From Anodontia alba (lineage: Eukaryota > Mollusca > Bivalvia > Lucinida > Lucinidae), in assembly GCA_964016985.1 (NCBI GenBank), contig OZ024824.1, positions 125,648,803 through 125,712,802 on the forward strand: a stretch of 64,000 bases of DNA, in the 5' to 3' direction. The stretch's first letter is position 1. Each line of letters starts with the position of its first letter. The position numbers and the translations under genes are program-made. Positions 61,921-64,000 of the stretch are shown in pieces. The notes under the pieces are model-generated. The model saw nothing but the letters and a program-made list of their open reading frames with translations. It had not been told where the DNA came from and ran no database searches.

Positions 61921-62250
61921 TTTCATTTCTATCATCTCCAAAAAACAATCTGAATGAAAACTTAAGTACTTTTTCTGGAAAATACATTCGAAGGAACTTT
62001 AAATTTGATTCAGCATATTAAAGTTAATTTAACAGTAACTAACATGAAAAAATTTTGATAAATTACCTGCAGATAAAGACCCAGTTAAAAACCCATTTTC
62101 TGTTTAAGACAACAGTTAGCAGATGGCAAATAATTATTGTAGTTATTTATCTATTATTTGTTTATTTATTTAATTGTTCAGCTCTCTATAGTTCCAGTGT
62201 TGTGCACACAACTCCAGATGAAGGGAGAGTATTATACCGCAAAATTAAAC
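61921..62250. other. No gene or clear repeat seen
   Basis: AT-rich; the frame starting near 62055 runs into P6 and is not supported. Confidence 0.45.
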
Positions 62251-62530
62251 CATTACGAAAACACGCCTATTTAAATATATTGAAAATTTCACCACCAAAA
62301 CCTGAAAGTTTTCAGATAAAATTTCTGACATTTTTCATATTTCTGCTCAAAAACATAGATTGTGGGTACTCGTTAGAACTGCCTCATTGAGGCGGTTCTA
62401 ACCAGTACCCACAATTTATGGTTTTGAGCAGACATAAGAAAAATAATGTATACCCCGGTAAACCCCAATTTTACTATATAAAATTGGGGTTTCAGGGGGT
62501 CAAAATTATATAGGCGATGTTTTCGTGATG
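62251..62530 (-). repeat. P6 element, complete
   Basis: cattacgaaaacacgcctat to ataggcgatgttttcgtgat. Core C arms gtactcgttagaactgcctc and gaggcggttctaaccagtac. Confidence 0.92.
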
Positions 62531-62626
62531 TGAGACATTAGCCTTTTCCGTGAACTCAATTCGGTAATCATTGATTTCCAAATGACACTGCTGTAAACCA
62601 GTAGATATGAATGCATTAAATAATCG

Positions 62627-62702
62627 TTGCCCGGCTAGTCTAATGGATAAATGGTAAGGCCCTCAATTTCCAATTACAGGGTCATGGGTTCAACTCTCAG
62701 CA
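62627..62702 (+). mobile_element. tRNA-Arg-like SINE head
   Basis: ggctagtctaatggataaat resembles the D arm/A box of a tRNA-Arg-type head, and gggtcatgggttcaactctc contains a B box. The acceptor stem does not pair and there is an extra segment between the arms, so it is a SINE head or pseudo-tRNA rather than a tRNA gene. Confidence 0.5.
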
Positions 62703-62884
62703 GAAGCTTGCAAATGTTTTTATTGCCTCTTCATGCAATATGAAGACCCATGTGTCTCAGTATGTTACATCCAGGTATATAATATAATTCGGCCAGTAAT
62801 CGGCATACATTTATAGATATCTTTCTTTTTGCAGTTGGAATCTATCAAGTAAAACCAATGTAATAAACAGACACTCCTTAAACA

Positions 62885-63085
62885 AGCTTTAAATTCTGTG
62901 AAGGCAGGTAGCTGCTTAATGCAGGTTGAAAGTAAGTAATACAGAAAGCTTTCAGAGGACCCTCTGCATTATTCCCATCCACCAATAAGCAGCCACCTGT
63001 TTTAAAGACCACATGAAATCATTTTTGAGTGGCCACTGAAAAGATGTTTTATTGTACTTAGGAAACTGCAGACCTCCGAAAGGTC
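62885..63085. repeat. Possible old DNA-transposon fragment
   Basis: ggcaggtagctgcttaatgc and caataagcagccacctgt are opposed, and accacatgaaatcat / gagtggccactgaaa continue the theme of row-like ggccac repeats typical of Tigger-type ends. Boundaries are not found. Confidence 0.35.
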
Positions 63086-63254
63086 TCTATAAAAGCTTAT
63101 TTAATTTAAGAATTTTTGAGCTCGAAATTGATTTTGCTCTTAAACCCCTATTATGCTACTTCAGATTCAATAATATCTTTTTAGCCGTTTCAGTACCAAA
63201 GCAAATTTATATACCATTTTAACGCAAAAAGACACTCATGGGTTGACACACAGT

Positions 63255-63570
63255 TAAACCTAACTCATCATCATCATTATCAGATTCAATGACATGACAG
63301 AAATTACTGAAAAATACTTTGCGGAGATTGGGGAGAACAGGTGGAGACGAGCCTGTGACCATGTGGAGAAATGATCAGATGAAGCCACTCTACACTGGGA
63401 AGCAAGGTGAACGTTTTGTGATCTACTTGACTGGTTCTGATGACAGTGGCACTTACACAGTTGAAGAGGGCAGCAGCATTGTCGCAGCTTGTGAATCAGA
63501 GGCATTTCACTGAATGGATTGTATTGTTTGAAATGGTCAACTGGTTTAAAATGTATACAATAAAGATGGA
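63255..63570 (+). pseudogene. Frameshifted 3' end of a transposase-like gene
   Basis: One frame reads MTEITEKYFAEIGENRWRRA then CDHVEK and a stop at 63369-63371. A second frame, from about 63400, reads GERFVIYLTGSDDSGTYTVE and stops at 63513. The W..AC.HVEK pattern and acidic tail resemble the C-terminus of some DDE-type transposon proteins, from memory of family style only. A polyadenylation-like aataaa follows at 63559-63564. A shift between the two frames means it is not functional here. Confidence 0.35.
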
Positions 63571-63933
63571 GAAAGAAAAACAAGTATAAAAACAGAAAAA
63601 AAAATAGAGAAATGAAAAATCCAAATTTAACAATAATAATAATAATAAAGATTAACATACTAAAATAAAACAGAAATTCTTACATAAAAGAATCTGCTTT
63701 GGTCGCGGTTCAAACCATGGACACCAAATTTACAAAACGATGGGTCTTTCCGTAACACCATAGACTTGCTTGATTAACTGCAATGAACAATCATATGTAT
63801 CTTCTGCTAAAAATAAAATCTGATCACCGTTTATAACAGGAACCTCCAAAGATGTCGGCGGAAACTAATTGTCTCAATTTAATTTTACCGTAATATACAA
63901 AGATGATTTTTGTTTGCTCATAGCTCCAGATAA
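63571..63933. other. A-rich tract, (AAT)n and spacer
   Basis: A-rich sequence at 63571-63630 and aataataataataataa near 63633-63650; the rest is unremarkable. Confidence 0.6.
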
Positions 63934-64000
63934 GAAGTGGTATGACAAAATTATTCTTCTTATTTCATATTTACCCAAAACTATACAGTTTATGTAGTCA
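63934..64000. repeat. P5 left arm, cut by window end
   Basis: catagctccagataagaagt then ttattcttcttatttcatat. Confidence 0.7.

Larger units (their letters stand above)
56315..64000 (+). other. Intron or 3' flank after the large exon
   Basis: Donor gtaagt at 56315. No later exon is convincing: a pyrimidine-tract acceptor near 59657 gives an immediate stop in the required phase, and one at 62834 gives only nine codons. Reading through the donor adds 14 codons and a stop at 56356-56358, so a retained-intron form would end there. Confidence 0.45.

Noticed and set aside
62627..62702. Functional tRNA gene
   Set aside because: A- and B-box-like segments exist, but the acceptor stem does not pair and there is an insertion between the arms.

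Overview
The window looks like nuclear DNA of an invertebrate animal, most likely a bivalve mollusc. Reasons: AT-rich sequence, GT-AG split exons, tRNA-derived SINEs, a non-LTR retrotransposon tail, long-bodied elements with a 5' hairpin followed by (TCCG)n, and a very dense carpet of short palindromic elements. The species call is inference from repeat style; no marker gene fixes it. There are no bacterial operons, rRNA genes or CRISPR arrays.

Only one host gene can be supported, on the + strand. A 5' exon (18051-18322; start codon at 18265) ends in phase 1. It joins in frame, across about 36 kb, to a 2.1 kb acidic exon (54200-56314) that also ends in phase 1, so the gene continues outside the window or in an exon I could not identify. 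The product is mostly acidic and Ser-rich and looks disordered. One hydrophobic patch carries a helix spaced like an A-kinase-anchoring (RII-binding) helix. I do not recognise the protein family.

Almost everything else is repeats. I use working names for ten palindromic families, given by their tips: P1 GCATGCTGGGTAAAATTT (~200 bp), P2 ACCCTTGTCCTGCTGAA (~210), P3 ACCCATTTTAGACTGAATAA (~225), P4 TACCCTAAGTATTGGGACA (~200), P5 CATAGCTCCAGATAAGG (~190), P6 CATTACGAAAACATGCCTAT (~280), P7 GGGCCCAGTTGTTCAAAG (~245), P8 ACCCTTAAAGCGCCAATCAC (~190), P9 (P8 tips with another core, ~245), P10 ACAGTAAATGTCCTAAAATT (~220). Their centres come from only three inverted-repeat modules: core A (CAAACAGTGNAGAYCC then GATCAG; P2, P3, P4, P9, P10), core B (GACATTTCATGCAAATTGTC; P1, P8) and core C (TACTCATTAGAAGTGCCTCA; P5, P6). 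None has a coding region, so they are MITE-like or foldback-like and non-autonomous.

Layout: 1-4.9 kb palindromes; 4.9-7.1 kb a composite element with long inverted ends and internal tandem arrays; 7.1-13.5 kb palindromes and the first copy of a 565-bp repeat; 13.8-15.9 kb a tandem-repeat-bodied element; 16-18 kb P2 cluster and (TA)n; 18.05 kb first coding exon; 18.3-35.6 kb intronic palindromes, two SINEs and Helentron-like pieces; 35.66-37.86 kb a 24-bp minisatellite; 39.65-40.89 kb a 19-bp minisatellite; 32.0, 41.2-41.9 and 43.0-43.8 kb four 5'-truncated LINE ends on the minus strand with (CAT)n tails; 49.2-51.2 kb a 2-kb Helentron-like element; 54.2-56.3 kb the large exon; 56.3-64 kb more palindromes and a frameshifted transposase-like 3' end. 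Many elements sit inside others, so a relative insertion order can be read directly.
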